A stretch of 64,000 nt of DNA from positions 29,894,622 through 29,958,621 of the forward strand of contig OV121093.1 of NCBI GenBank assembly GCA_921293015.1, given 5' to 3'. Source of the DNA: Phorcus lineatus. Lineage: Eukaryota; Mollusca; Gastropoda; Trochida; Trochidae. The notes below the pieces were generated by a model. The model did no database searches, was not told where the DNA came from, and saw nothing but the letters and a program-made list of their open reading frames with translations. Below, piece by piece: positions 48,099-60,845 of this stretch. The first letter of the stretch is position 1; the number at the start of each line of letters is the position of its first letter. The translations under genes were made by a program, and so were the position numbers.

Positions 48099-48562
48099 CA
48101 TCATTCTCTCCAAACATAATTAGCTCCTTCATAATTTCCTCTGTCTTAATACGAAGGTTTCTCGGTCTTGAAATGTGGAAAACTGATTGGATGCAATAAA
48201 AGTAAGTTGTGCAATCAGCGACGCCGTTTTAAAAGTAATCATTCAAATAAATATCAATAATAAATAAATTAATTCCGTTAGCTTTCCCTGAGCTATTTGA
48301 ATATGCACCTTGCTCTTTCAGTCGTCTTAACAGAACACAAACGCCTCATTTTGCAACTTTCTCACTGCACAGGCCAGTGTGACAACAAATATGTTATTGA
48401 TGCATTTGCTGTTTTCAATGGCTGAAATATAGCCTGGAAGTTTAAGTTGCAATATTGTGCCGGTAGATGAAACTGCCGGAAGCCCGAGAAACCTTCGTAT
48501 TAAGACAGAGGTTGTATTGTAATTAATGATGGAGCGACCTCTGTTGGGAGAGAATGATCATC
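48099..48562. mobile_element. Inverted-repeat element (~464 bp)
   Basis: A perfect 28-bp inverted pair: CTTAATACGAAGGTTTCTCG within 48138-48165 and its inverse within 48484-48511. Outward, CATCATTCTCTCC on the left matches GGGAGAGAATGATC on the right, with gaps. The interior has no frame. It is probably a MITE with degenerate outer ends. Confidence 0.6.
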
Positions 48563-49446
48563 TGTAATTTCATGAAGCGCCGGAGGAATTAATGGCCGAA
48601 GTCCTGATATATCATTTTCCCGCTTGGAAAAATTCCATTTTACAGTTTTCAGTAAATGGTTCTAGGATATCGCATGCTTTTCGCATTTAAGAAGCTACTT
48701 CATATAACATTTCAAATTTTAAAAAAGTACACATTTGTATTTGCCATTTCGTATTTCTTTTTCTAACAAAGACAATTACCATTGTATATGATAAATCATA
48801 GATCCAAAACTTTGTTAAATATAAAGTTTGGCGGTTATTTACTGACACCCTGAGCAACTCAGTAAAACCGAGATCTGACTTTACTTCGGAGCACAACCGG
48901 TGGTGGACATTGCGTTGAAGACAAAGAGGTAGTGTAGTGTGCCAGATCTTTATTAACATACACGCTAGCTTGTCATAGATACGCCTCAAGTTACATTTAT
49001 AAGTGTCAGATGAGTTATCAACATGGCCGAAGCAACCTGAACTTTATTGCACACAAACTGGAAACCCAGGAAAGTTTATCCCTAACATTTTTAGATCAGT
49101 ATGAGTGGGTGGACCACAAAGATAAACAGAATATTATAAATCTTTAATAGTGCGTAGTCTGGTGTTACACAATTTTTTTTATATAATTTACACAGAAAAC
49201 AAGGTACAAGGTATTTTTTCCAGTTTATTTGGTTCTTTCACGATTCATACAACTTAAGGTTATTAAGAAGAACATGAATTACACAAAATAATCATTCTTA
49301 ACCATTCAAGATACAGACACAGGTTTAAAATAAAAATTGATATGCGCTTGTTAATCGACAGCACCGAAAGTACTATCCGTCCAGGGTAATAATACTCATA
49401 GCGCTTTGAGCATGCTTTGTCATCGATATATGAGCGGTATAAGAAT

Positions 49447-49472
49447 GTTATTATTATTATTATCATTATTAT
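49447..49472. repeat. (ATT)n microsatellite
   Basis: About eight copies of ATT with one C interruption. Confidence 0.85.
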
Positions 49473-51179
49473 CTATATAACAGTTGTTACGAAACAACCA
49501 GTCGGATTTGTCTTTTGATGTTTGATGACATTAGATTGGAAAAACAAGCTTACTAGTGAATATCAAAGATCTTAATCATAATATGAATTATTATTCAAAC
49601 AGCCTCGTTAGTTAATTTTGACACGTTCCAATAGCAATCTATGTCTCCGAAAATTAGACTCTGGTTTTAATATCATAATGTAGCTTGGTCACTCATAATT
49701 CTCCATATTCATATTCTCCATATAACCACGAACTTTATATCACAGGTATATCTCCTTTGCATATAAAATGTAAACTATGGTCAGGCATGCAACCTGATAT
49801 GGGCTAGTTGTCCGTGTAGATCTATGACACAGGCAGTAGCAGAGACTAACTCCTTTGTTATATATCTTTCTTGCTTCAACGAGTCGGGTAGTGGTTCACG
49901 ACGCATATAGTACAATTGTCTTGTTGTCAGACATTTCTATGTTGAGAAGGACTAAATGTGAGTGTTCAAATTGCTTTAAAATTAACCATATTGCAACGTT
50001 TATGATGACTTTATATCAATATATGAAGTTATGAAGTTAAAGAAAATGTACATATAAGATTTGAAAATATCATTTTGATTACTCTGTCAGATCTGGCTTA
50101 TAGAAAATCATTACTTCATTATAACATATATGGATTTCATTTTCTGGAAATTTCCAAAAAATAAGTGACCAATACCTGTTTCTAAAAAAATATTTTCGGA
50201 CTTAATGAATGTGATTCAAACGTAGATAATTGATAATTTGAAAACGTCCGAAACAATGAAATATTTCTTAATGAAATAAAGACATTAAGGTGATAAAAAA
50301 GCAAAGTCTATAATCAAACAATACCGAACAGTGGTCGGTTGAACATTACGTGGTAAACAATCCTTATAACAGATAACATATTCAGTTTAGTAGTTTATAG
50401 CCAGTATCATTGTTCAGATGAAAGGTTCGACTGCATTGCCAACAATTGTATTATCAATTGTGTCTAAGCTTCCATTTTCATTCATTATGACGGAAACAAC
50501 CCAACAATAACCCAACTGATAACCTCAGTACAAATTTAAACAATTTCAAAATTATTTGTCATCTTTCCTTATTTTCTGTATGAGAATTACATTTTTTATA
50601 CGTAATTTTCAAGAGTTTGTAATGTTTCGTATGTAAAAATAACTAGTTCGATAATTACTGAAAATACTTATACTTTTTGTGTGTCTCAGTTAACTATGCA
50701 AATCATCACGTTCTGGACACGTAACTAAACATATTTGCAACCTACCTTAGCAACTACTTTCTGTCACATGTTTACCTTCCTAACACAATATCTTCCCTTT
50801 AAACATTTGCCTTTCCCAAACTGCTATTGATCAGTCAATTGATACCTTCCTTCTGCAGTATATTTACTGCCATGTAACTAGTGCCTTTTTGTCATATTCT
50901 TATTTTCTAGGTGAGTGTACAAGCTGTCACACAACTTATGTTCTCACATAGTGTTCTTGCAATATCACAAAAGTTGTATGTGGGTCAATGGAGGGGAATT
51001 GGTTGGGTTGTATGTAGAAATGGGATGAAGGGGGTGGGAGGGTAACAGAAGGGCGATATGTAGGGTTTGGTATTGATAAAGGCTGTGTTGGTAATGTAAG
51101 CTAATGGGAGAAGAGCAAGGCGTTCGCCTAGTTAGAGAGAAGAGAAAGAAAGGTATGTTTGTAAGTAGAGGGTGAGAAG

Positions 51180-53310
51180 AAAAGTGGTGAAGGCTTTGTG
51201 AGTAAAGGGAAGGTTGGAAGATTGATTATGTGTGAGTCAAGGGAGAGGTCGTAAGGGTTGTGTGTGGGTAAAGGGAAGGTTGGAAGATTGATTGTGTGTG
51301 AGTAAAGGGAAGGTTGGAAGATTGATTGTGTGTGAGTAAAGGGAAGGTTGGAAGATTGATTGTGTGTGGGTAAAGGGAAGGTTGGAAGATTGATTGTGTG
51401 TGGGTAAAGGGAGTTGTCGTAAGGGTTGTGTGTGGGTAAAGGGAAGGTTGGAAGATTGATTGTGTGTGAGTAAAGGGAGCTGTCGTAAGGGTTGTGTGTG
51501 GGTAAAGGGAAGGTTGGAAGATTGATTGTGTGTGGGTAAAGGGAAGGTTGGAAGATTGATTGTGTGTGAGTAAAGGGAGCTGTCGTAAGGGTTGTGTGTG
51601 GGTAAAGGGAAGGTTGGAAGATTGATTGTGTGTGGGTAAAGGGAAGGTTGGAAGATTGATTGTGTGTGAGTTAAAGGAGCTGTCGTAAGGATTGTGTGTG
51701 GGTAAAGGGAAGGTTGGAAGATTGATTGTGTGTGAGTAAAGGGAAGGTTGGAAGATTGATTGTGTGTGAGTAAAGGGAAGGTTGGAAGATTGATTGTGTG
51801 TGGGTAAAGGGAGCTGTCGTAAGGGTTGTGTGTGGGTAAAGGGAAGGTTGGAAGATTGATTGTGTGTGAGTAAAGGGAGCTGTCGTAAGGGTTGTGTGTG
51901 GGTAAAGGGAAGGTTGGAAGATTGATTGTGTGTGGGTAAAGGGAAGGTTGGAAGATTGATTGTGTGTGAGTAAAGGGAAGGTTGGAAGATTGATTGTGTG
52001 TGGGTAAAGGGAAGGTTGGAAGATTGATTGTGTGTGAGTAAAGGGAGCTGTCGTAAGGGTTGTGTGTGGGTAAAGGGAAGGTTGGAAGATTGATTGTGTG
52101 TGGGTAAAGGGAAGGTTGGAAGATTGATTGTGTGTGAGTAAAGGGAAGGTTGGAAGATTGATTGTGTGTGAGTAAAGGGAAGGTTGGAAGATTGATTGTG
52201 TGTGGGTAAAGGGAAGGTTGGAAGATTGATTGTGTGTGAGTAAAGGGAGCTGTCGTAAGGGTTGTGTGTGGGTAAAGGGAAGGTTGGAAGATTGATTGTG
52301 TGTGGGTAAAGGGAAGGTTGGAAGATTGATTGTGTGTGAGTAAAGGGAAGGTTGGAAGATTGATTGTGTGTGGGTAAAGGGAAGGTTGGAAGATTGATTG
52401 TGTGTGAGTAAAGGGAGCTGTCGTAAGGGTTGTGTGTGGGTAAAGGGAAGGTTGGAAGATTGATTGTGTGTGAGGAAAGGGAAGGTTGGAAGATTGATTG
52501 TGTGTGAGTAAAGGGAGCTGTCGTAAGGGTTGTGTGTGAGTAAAGGGAAGGTTGGAAGATTGATTGTGTGTGGGTAAAGGGAAGGTTGGAAGATTGATTG
52601 TGTGTGAGTAAAGGGAAGATTGGAAGATTGATTGTGTGTGAGTAAAGGGAAGGTTGGAAGATTGATTGTGTGTGGGTAAAGGGAAGGTTGGAAGATTGAT
52701 TGTGTCTGAGTAAAGGAAGAGGTAGTAAGGGTTGTGTGTGGGTAAAGGGAAGGTTGGAAGATTGATTGTGTGTGAGTAAAGGGAAGGTTGGAAGATTGAT
52801 TGTGTGTGGGTAAAGGGAGCTGTTGTAAGGGTTGTGTGTGGGTAAAGGGAAGGTTGGAAGATTGATTGTGTGTGGGTAAAGGGAAGGTTGGAAGATTGAT
52901 TGTGTGTGAGTAAAGGGAGCTGTCGTAAGGGTTGTGTGTGGGTAAAGGAAAGGTTGGAAGATTGATTGTGTGTGAGTAAAGGGAAGGTTGGAAGATTGAT
53001 TGTGTGTGGGTAAAGGGAAGGTTGGAAGATTGATTGTGTGTGAGTAAAGGGAGCTGTCGTAAGGGTTGTGTGTGGGTAAAGGAAAGGTTGGAAGATTGAT
53101 TGTGTGTGAGTAAAGGGAAGGTTGGAAGATTGATTGTGTGTGGGTAAAGGGAAGGTTGGAAGATTGATTGTGTGTGAGTAAAGGGAAGGTTGGAAGATTG
53201 ATTGTGTGTGAGTAAAGGGAGCTGTCGTAAGGGTTGTGTGTGGGTAAAGGGAAGGTTGGAAGATTGATTGTGTGTTAGTAAAGGGAAGGTTGTAAGATTG
53301 ATTGTGATTT
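51180..53310 (+). repeat. G-rich minisatellite of two interleaved unit types
   Basis: About 2.1 kb is made of two units sharing a 14-base tail, GTGTGTG(A/G)GTAAAG. Unit A (34 bp) starts GGAAGGTTGGAAGATTGATT; unit B (32 bp) starts GGAGCTGTCGTAAGGGTT. By eye there are roughly 50 A and 14 B units, B never twice in a row, with one to five A units between. A units come in an A form (GAGTAAAG) and a G form (GGGTAAAG); B usually follows the A form and always ends in the G form. The strand is almost free of C. Units are nearly identical in the centre and diverge at both ends. It encodes nothing plausible. Confidence 0.95.
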
Positions 53311-53332
53311 TATACCGTAAGTCACGGGACTT

Positions 53333-53468
53333 TTACTCTCACGAGGTACAGACTCGTGTACGGCAAGTTGGTGTCGATCACATACTCGAGGCCCAAGTTG
53401 ACGCATCTTCTCCATGGCAGAAGCGTGTTTCGTTAACAGCTGACATGAACCCACCTTACGAACTATAA
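53333..53468 (+). CDS. Possible C-terminal exon next to the minisatellite
   Basis: Directly after the array a GC-richer stretch reads TRVRQVGVDHILEAQVDASS then PWQKRVSLTADMNPPYEL and stops at 53468. GAGGTACAG just before ACTCGTG could be its acceptor. The composition differs from the array and the AT-rich DNA beyond. No upstream exon can be assigned and no family is recognised; the ATG-initiated frame that begins inside the array is not credible as a start. Confidence 0.3.
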
Positions 53469-55055
53469 CTTAAGACTTTACCATGATTCATAAGATTCAA
53501 TTTGCTATGGTATTATTGACAAAGTTTCTTTCTGATTACTACGTCAGACCATTTATATTTGTGCTTTGTACAGTCTTTTCTTTTTTTGAAACTCTCCGGT
53601 AGTACATTATGTACACTAAGCATAAATATCATAAAAGAAATGCCACTGTAACAAAGGACAACTTTTATCCATACAAATTCCACCTACATTGTAGATATAT
53701 AGATTGGTACGCTAAGAGTATACACCGATGTCATTTTCAACATCAAAATATATTTAATTTGATTTTATATGGCAACTTAGGTTCATTAAAGATTCATAAA
53801 ACAAGGTTCAAGTTTTATATGATATACTTGACAGTAATCTTTTCTAACCTAATTTTGATATTGTATGGTCAATTTCTATTCTATTTGATATGTATTCAAT
53901 CGTTTTGGGTTTTAAATTTTCAAATTCAATATGAATTTTTTAATAAAAATGTTTTACAAAAAATATTGAAAATTTGTAAATACATGTTATCGTAAACTAG
54001 TGAATTTTCATAGCGAATGCATAATTAACAATGTCCAGAAGAATGCAGATTTGTTATGATTTTATATGCTAAGATAAGCAAAATACTGTCTATTTATATA
54101 TTATGGTTTCATCACTGCTTTACAATATCATAGAATGATGCAGGTGACAAGGATCATTTCTGACAACTACTTCATACTTGAAAGTTTGTTTATCTCAGAT
54201 TAAGCTTTGTGCAATCCATGTGCAACCGATATGACTGTAAATGATTTCCTTTGAAAACGTATTCTAGAAATAATCATATTGGTACATGTTCAAGACATGT
54301 TAATTGCGTCTTTTGTTAAATCATTCTAAGATTACATGAACGGGTAGGAACGTGTTATATCTACGAATTGCACTTAAGATAAATACGTTTTCTTACCTCA
54401 AAGCAATATCGATCCTTTGTTTATACTAATTATCCGTTATAATCCTTTAGAATTTTAACACTTTGTTTCTACTCTTTATCCGAAATAATCCTTTGGAATT
54501 TTAACACAATCAACAGCGTTCATGTTTGCTTTCACAATTCAACCACCATACGTGGCAACTACCCAAGCGCATGACAAGCACGTGCGAAATGTACATGCAC
54601 GCCTTATCGAGAATTGATACGAGTTCTAGAAACCGTCCACACAATTATCCATGTTTTGTTTTGATTAAGATTTTTTATCACTATGTGACTTTTGATTTGG
54701 TGTAGGGATAATCGTGGGGTAGATTGTTTACCCCTATGAAGGGAAGAGAATGGATTGAATTTTTATTTATTTAAAGTTTGGAGTGTTTTAGTTCCTGTGA
54801 AAGAACTCTAATAGCATATATTGACTGGATTGTTACTGTCATTTTCACTCATATTAAGTGATCTCTGTTCATGTTTCGTCTATATTTTCTTCTCAGAAAA
54901 AGTGACCTTAGCCCATATCCCTTTACATATCTCTGTATCGTCCATTTCACTCATAGAAATGTTGGAAGTTTGTATTGTGTATTTAGATACTTCAATCATT
55001 GTTTCTTGCTTTAAACATATATGGCCTATTTACAAACCTTTAAAATAGATATTTC
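53469..55055. other. AT-rich spacer before the LINE
   Basis: Very AT-rich; open frames of 75 and 128 codons here have Ile/Phe/Lys/Tyr-heavy composition expected by chance. No ORF1-like domain (RRM, zinc knuckle or coiled coil) of the downstream retrotransposon is recognised, so the LINE may be 5' truncated or its ORF1 decayed. A near-duplicate ATCCTTTGTTTATAC / ACACTTTGTTTCTAC pair lies at 54415-54500. Confidence 0.5.
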
Positions 55056-57290
55056 ATGACTCCTAAGCTTAAGATAATATCTCAAAATTGTCGCGGCTTA
55101 AATAATGTTGCCAAAAGAAAAATGGTTTTTCAATATTTACGCAAAAGAAATGGTAATATCTACTGTTTGCAGGATGTCTATTTTACGCCAGAACAGGAAC
55201 AGTTAATCAAACGGCAATGGGGTTATAGAGAGTGTTATTTTAGCTGCCTCAGAAGTAACGCACGTGGAACAGCGATTTATTTAACAATAAGTTTGAATTT
55301 AAAGTTTTAGACACATCTTACGATACCGAAGGAAACTTGGTTGCTGTAAAACTACTTTCTAATGAAAAAACGTATACAATTATCAGTATTTATGGTCCGA
55401 ATAAGGATGAACCAGCTATATTCGAACTTATTGTAAATATCATTAAACATTTTGATACTGATGAGATCTGTCTATGTGGCGACTGGAACTTAGTGAGCAA
55501 CCAAAGGCTTGACACATTTAACTACAAAAACATTAATCATCCTAACTGTAAGGAAAAACTTTCGGAAATTATTGAAATGTTTGATCTTAAGGACCCATGG
55601 CGGGAGATGAATGATGAAGTGAGACGATATACATGGCGCCAACCTACTCCCTTAAAACAAGCACGGTTAGATTTCTTTCTTATTTCCCATAATTTGTTAC
55701 CCTCAGTTGACACTTGTGAAATTTATCCAAGCATCAACTCTGACCACTCACTTATCGAAACAACGCTTAAATTTTCGACAATTGCCCATGGAAAAGGTTT
55801 TTGGAAATTTAATAATTCTCTATTAACAGATAGAAAATACATAGAATTAATAAAAGATACTATCAAGACCACACTTGATATATACAGGACAGATTGTAAA
55901 GAAGGTATAAGTACTTACTCGATTGATGATCAGTTACTGTGGGACACACTACTATCAATGATAAGAGGAAAGACTATATATTACTCATCGACTAAAAAGA
56001 AAATAAATAGTGAGAAAGAAAGGACATTGAAAACAAAACTTGATGATATGGAAAAGAAACTAGATGATACAGATGAAATACATGAAAAAGAGGCAATATT
56101 TAAAGACATAAATGAGGCAAAAACGAAATTGGATGGGTTGTACGATCAAAAGATTAAGGGAATGATGATAAGATCACGTGCAAAGTGGATCGAAAAGGGC
56201 GAGAAACCTACCAAATACTTTCTTAAACTAGAATCTAGAAATTTCCTGAATAAAGCATTTTTAGAGTTGGAAAAAAATGATGGTATGGTATGAGACAAAA
56301 ATATTCTACGAAAAGCTTTATACCAAACAGGACCTTACATCCATCAATCTTGCTGAGTATTTTAAGGATGTTAACATACTTAAGATATTCGATAGGGAAA
56401 CTGATACCCTCGAAGGCAAGTTAACTAAAACTGAGATCTCATTAGCACTTAAAAACATGAACAATGACAAGATGGTTTTACAACAGAGTTCTATAAATTC
56501 TTTTGGAAAGACTTAGGTGAATTTTTGTTAAAAGCCTTAAACTTTGGCTAAACGAATGAAACACTATCCGTGACACAAACTCAAGGATTGATAACTTGCA
56601 TCCCAAAAGGTAATAAACCCCAAAAATATCTAAAAAAACTGGCGACCTATTTCCCTTTTAAATACTTCGTATAACATAGGGGCTTCAGATATCGCAAATA
56701 GAATAAAATAGTTTTACCAAATGTTATCAGTGAGGATAAAAAAAGGCTTCATCTCAGGTAGATACATCGGAGAGGTTACAACATTAATCTATGATTTGAT
56801 GGAATACACTGAAACATTTCAAATTCGTGGATTTGTTATTGTTGATAGATTTTGGAAAGGCATTTGATTCAGTAGACAGAACATATCTCACTAAGGTTCT
56901 ACATTTCTTTAATTTTGGTCCAAGTATTATACAATGGCTAGAAACGCTTTATAATGGGATAGAATCACGGGTGCTTGTGAATGGCTTTGCCTCAGAGCCT
57001 TCCAAGATTGGACATGGCTGTCGTCAAGGTGACCCGATTGCCCCGTACCTGTTCATTCTTTGCGTAGAGATTTTAGGCATTATGATAAAACACAATAAGG
57101 ACATTAAAGGGATAAACTTGGGAAATATTGAATACCTATTGGCACAATTTGCAGACGATACCACTCTTAATTTAGATGGATCTGAAAAATGCCTTTCTTC
57201 AACGCTAAATACTCTCCAACTTTTCCAACGTTTTTCTGGTTTGAAAATAAACGTAGAAAAGATGCTTTCGATTTATCTGGAGAGGTAAGC
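55056..57290 (+). pseudogene. LINE ORF2, 5' part: endonuclease and reverse transcriptase (disabled)
   Basis: The endonuclease starts KIISQNCRGLNNVAKRK, has LQDVYF near the usual Glu position, GDWNLVSNQR and the catalytic SDHSLIETTL. A frameshift lies at about 55300-55337. The linker carries WIEKGEKPTKYFLKLESRNF. A frameshift at about 56280 and a small deletion after NMNNDK (about 56475) follow, then several stops to 56820. The reverse transcriptase core shows LLLIDFGKAFDSVDRTYL, GHGCRQGDPIAPYLFILC and the catalytic FADDTTL (FADD in place of the usual YADD). The frame fails again near 57285. Several independent lesions show it is an old, inactive copy. Confidence 0.88.
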
Positions 57291-57521
57291 CCGATAAAAT
57301 AAAACGTAATGTACTAGTTCTTAAACCTGAGCATGGCGGAATAAAAGCACCAAATATTAAAGAAATTATAGCATCCCAAAAGTTAAGGTGGATAGGTAGA
57401 TTGCAAAGTAGAGAAAATAAATGGGGTACATTTTTTCGTAAAGAGACTAAATGATATGAATGAACTATTGCTTTCAGATAGCGGCTATATTAGAAAAATG
57501 TTAATTCCAGTTGTCACAAAT

Positions 57522-58062
57522 CACAAAGGCGTGTATCGCTTAGAAATAGCTTTAGAAAGACATATATACCCATAGACCCTACCCTACTACTATATAACAG
57601 GAAAGGGATGTAACGACCAAACCACCCCATGCTCGAACAAAGTCGGTTTTCGCATCCAAAACAAATTCTTGACAAATTGGTCACTACGATTCGAAAGCTA
57701 AATGATTTCCCTACAAAACGAGCTATGGATTGTCAAAATCGGATCATTATTTCAAAAGTTACATGCAACGACGACCCGAAAATCGCTACCGCCAGATTTT
57801 CAAGCCAAAATCCCCGCTCACGAAAAACAGCGAAAACTCACCGTTTAAAATCGTTTTAAGATTACAGCAATGTTGACAACACCTATGTAGAACTCGGTTC
57901 GATCGGCGACATCGAACTTCATGTTCACAATATGAGAACAGCACCTAATTATAATTTCTACGAGTGCTAGCAGACATTCTATCAAAAGTCATCGGCTTTG
58001 CAGTTGCCTTGTCCGCCATAGCAGTGGCCTTGACATTCATTTGACCTCATAGCCGCAGCAAA
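57522..58062 (+). repeat. Left inverted arm of the 5.5-kb element
   Basis: Runs from the outer end CACAAAGGCGTGTATCGC to the inner end CATAGCCGCAGCAAA. Each arm, read outward from its inner end, contains a short frame starting MNVKATAMADKAT; it is 32 codons in the right arm. Its meaning is unclear. Confidence 0.85.
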
Positions 58063-60246
58063 TTTAAAAATAGTAGGATTTGGTAGAAATTAACATTGCG
58101 TATTTTCTATTAAATGCCCTTCTGCACTCGTGTGCGTTTTAATGAGCTCAAAATATTAAATAAACTCGTTCTTTATAACTTGGGTCAAAGTATAATTTTT
58201 TTAACGTTCCAGAATATGTAATTATTCGACTGGCAAATGTCAAAATTTCAAATGAATCGTTAGAAAATCGTAACATAACCTTTGATTTAATTGACAATAA
58301 TTTTTTTCATTTTTGTAGAACACTATACTTATTAGTATGATTTTTCATGTTTTATTAAAGAATATAAACAACTTTTACTCGGTTTACCACAAAATATTTT
58401 GATCTTTTTCTCCAAAAAGGGATGGCATATGAAATATTAACCTGTTACCTACATTAACTTGATAGATTTGACTATCCTTCTTAAATAAAGCAGATATTTT
58501 TTAAACTCAGTTATGTTTTATAATTGAAAAAGAAAATATTCAAAAAATTGTAAAGAGGTTAGAATCTAAAAGGCAAATTTGAAAGCAACTCCTAATTCTA
58601 GAATTAACTAATTCCATGTTGAATATTTGATGTGCAGTTCAGATAAATTATTTAATAAAATACGTTTACCATTAGATTGGTGAGTTAATTATATTTCTTC
58701 AAATGATAGTGATATGATTAAAATGATCATAACTGTTTGACAAAAAAGCGGATATTTATTTTTCAGAGATCAGACAGAATTATATATTTTTATCAATATT
58801 GGCTTGGCTCAGGAGAGAGATCATGAAAATCATGAAAGATATGTATAGCAATCATTGCTAATGACTTGTATTTTGTAATTCATACTGTTCAACCACCCTG
58901 GTGGTTAGGGGCATAAATGCATTGCCAAGCTTTGAAGGTTACCTTAGTTTTCTTCATTGGAAGCGATTTTGATTAAAACAACAAAAACATATTTATTAAC
59001 AGTTATGTATAATCATGTTGACAAAAACCCTTTTCTTATAGATTCAACTGAAAGATTGATTTGTTTGCCTCATGAAAAGGTGATATAATTAAGTTGAGAG
59101 CAAATAGACCTGTTGGCAGAGAGAATGCAACGATAGGTATCTTTTTACTACAATAAGGCCAGTCTCTCCCCAATAAAGGAACAAACATTAACAGTGTGTC
59201 CAATAAATAAGAGAAGAAATTTCATTCTTAAAGCAATCAGTTAATTTTTTCATGTATAAGGTCATAAAAAGCATGTCTGAAGTGACAGATCTCCAGACTG
59301 GCACAGTACTTGTATCTTTAATTGCTGTTTCAAATGCGATAAATCTGATTTAGTTATATTTTTTTAGAATATTTGCGTATGAGGGCATTTCCCCCAAAAT
59401 GTCCTGAATTTGTTTGCCTTGCAAGCAATTAACTCTTTAATTTCATAAACATGTCTGTAATGGTTAGAATTGAAATCAAATGAAGGCTCTACCTTTTTAC
59501 ACTTCAAATTAATTATGCTCACTGAAATTAATTTGAGTTGAGCATGATAAAATAACACAAACATTAACAGTGATACACACTCAACCTTTTCATAAGGTTC
59601 ACAGGCTAGAGGCACATCAGTTCTGTAATATTTTTCTCAGTTTTAAAAGAATAGAGCCATGACCCTGGAACTCATCGGGCTTTAGAATCTCTTATCACTA
59701 GGCCATAGTATTATAATACCACTCGCTTATGGAGCATATAAATATTCTATCTTTCTAAGCTTTTGATTATGAAAGAAGAAGGTACTTATAAGGCCATGAC
59801 CTGTGAGACTTTAGTGAGGGACAAACAAGATATAAAATATATAGTTTACAATCCTCATTAGAATGTACAAAAAAATTCAAGTTTCTTCGGTATCATCTTC
59901 AGGAGAAAAAAATGAAAATAGGTTTTAGGAATGGCCCCAAAAGCCTTTCTTAGGTCACCAAATTTATAAATTTAAATCCTTAGTAGTCAAGGAATTGGTA
60001 CACAAAATTATATTGGGACACTATCCCATGTCAGGCTAGATGAGGTTAAAAGTGAAATTAAATCACTTATTTGCTTGCAGTTTAATTCAATTGGCATAGA
60101 ATATTTGATGTAGAAATTCTTATTGAAAATCTAAATACACTTTCTTTGTACACCATCTGTTATATATATCCAGCATGAAACAGACAGATTTGACTTGTAG
60201 CCCATATTTCACCTATTGTTAAGCATTCATTACATGTTATGACAAA

Positions 60247-60318
60247 ATAAACTTTCCTTGCCTATTATTGAGATGTATATTATAATATACACCTCAATAA
60301 TAGGCGAGGAAAGTTTAT
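60247..60318. repeat. 72-bp palindrome inside the element
   Basis: Arms of 36 bp with two mismatches and no loop: ATAAACTTTCCTTGCCTATT on the left, AATAGGCGAGGAAAGTTTAT on the right, meeting at TATTATAATA. Such a spacer-free palindrome would extrude easily. Confidence 0.8.
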
Positions 60319-60800
60319 AGTCATAAAATTATTTGTATTCAGTATTGAATGTCTTTTAAAATTTACCAACTCAACCTTTTAAATATTCATAAAAACATCA
60401 TGAAAGGCTTTTATGAAGTACAACCTACTGATCATCTAAGTTATGCAAAGTGTTAACAATTACTCATGGTCAATGGTATGAAACTTGAACTTTGAAAAGG
60501 GTGGGTTTATCCATAGGTTTCTAGAAATTCATGTATTAAACACATGAAATATCTAACTTTACACTCCTCAAAACACAGGATGAGTTCTTTGAAGGCTAAT
60601 GGCACCTATAATGATTACATATCAAATAATAAGAATCAATTGAATTCAATACAATCAATATAATTGGATATAAGTGATGAAAATGTATTTTTTTCTTAAT
60701 TGGGGACTCACTTCTATGACTCTATATATACAAAAAACATATTAAAGAATCCTTACAAAATAATTCATTGATTGTCAATTTATTTATTTTATTTGAAGAT

Positions 60801-60806
60801 TTTATT
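60801..60806 (-). promoter_or_regulatory. Poly(A) signal of the captured minigene
   Basis: AATAAA on the minus strand, 40 bases past the stop of exon 3. It is one of several A/T-rich hexamers here (a second set, AATAAAATAAATAAA, follows), so the exact signal is not certain. Confidence 0.4.
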
Positions 60807-60845
60807 GAATTACAATAGCAGAAAATTTTCAAGAGTGTCCAGGTA

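Larger units (their letters stand above)
45516..51179. other. Intergenic, mostly featureless
   Basis: Apart from a possible exon at about 47094-47298, an inverted-repeat element at 48099-48562, a G tract near 46650-46668 and an (ATT)n run at 49447-49472, I see no structure and no gene. From about 50980 the sequence becomes G-rich with GGGTGGGAGGGTAA-type strings and merges into the minisatellite. Confidence 0.55.

Noticed and set aside
51180-53310. CRISPR-like regular array
   Set aside because: The units are contiguous tandem repeats without unique spacers, in an intron-bearing animal genome. It is a minisatellite.
53609-53995. 128-codon frame upstream of the LINE as ORF1
   Set aside because: No RNA-binding, zinc-knuckle or coiled-coil features; extreme AT-driven composition.
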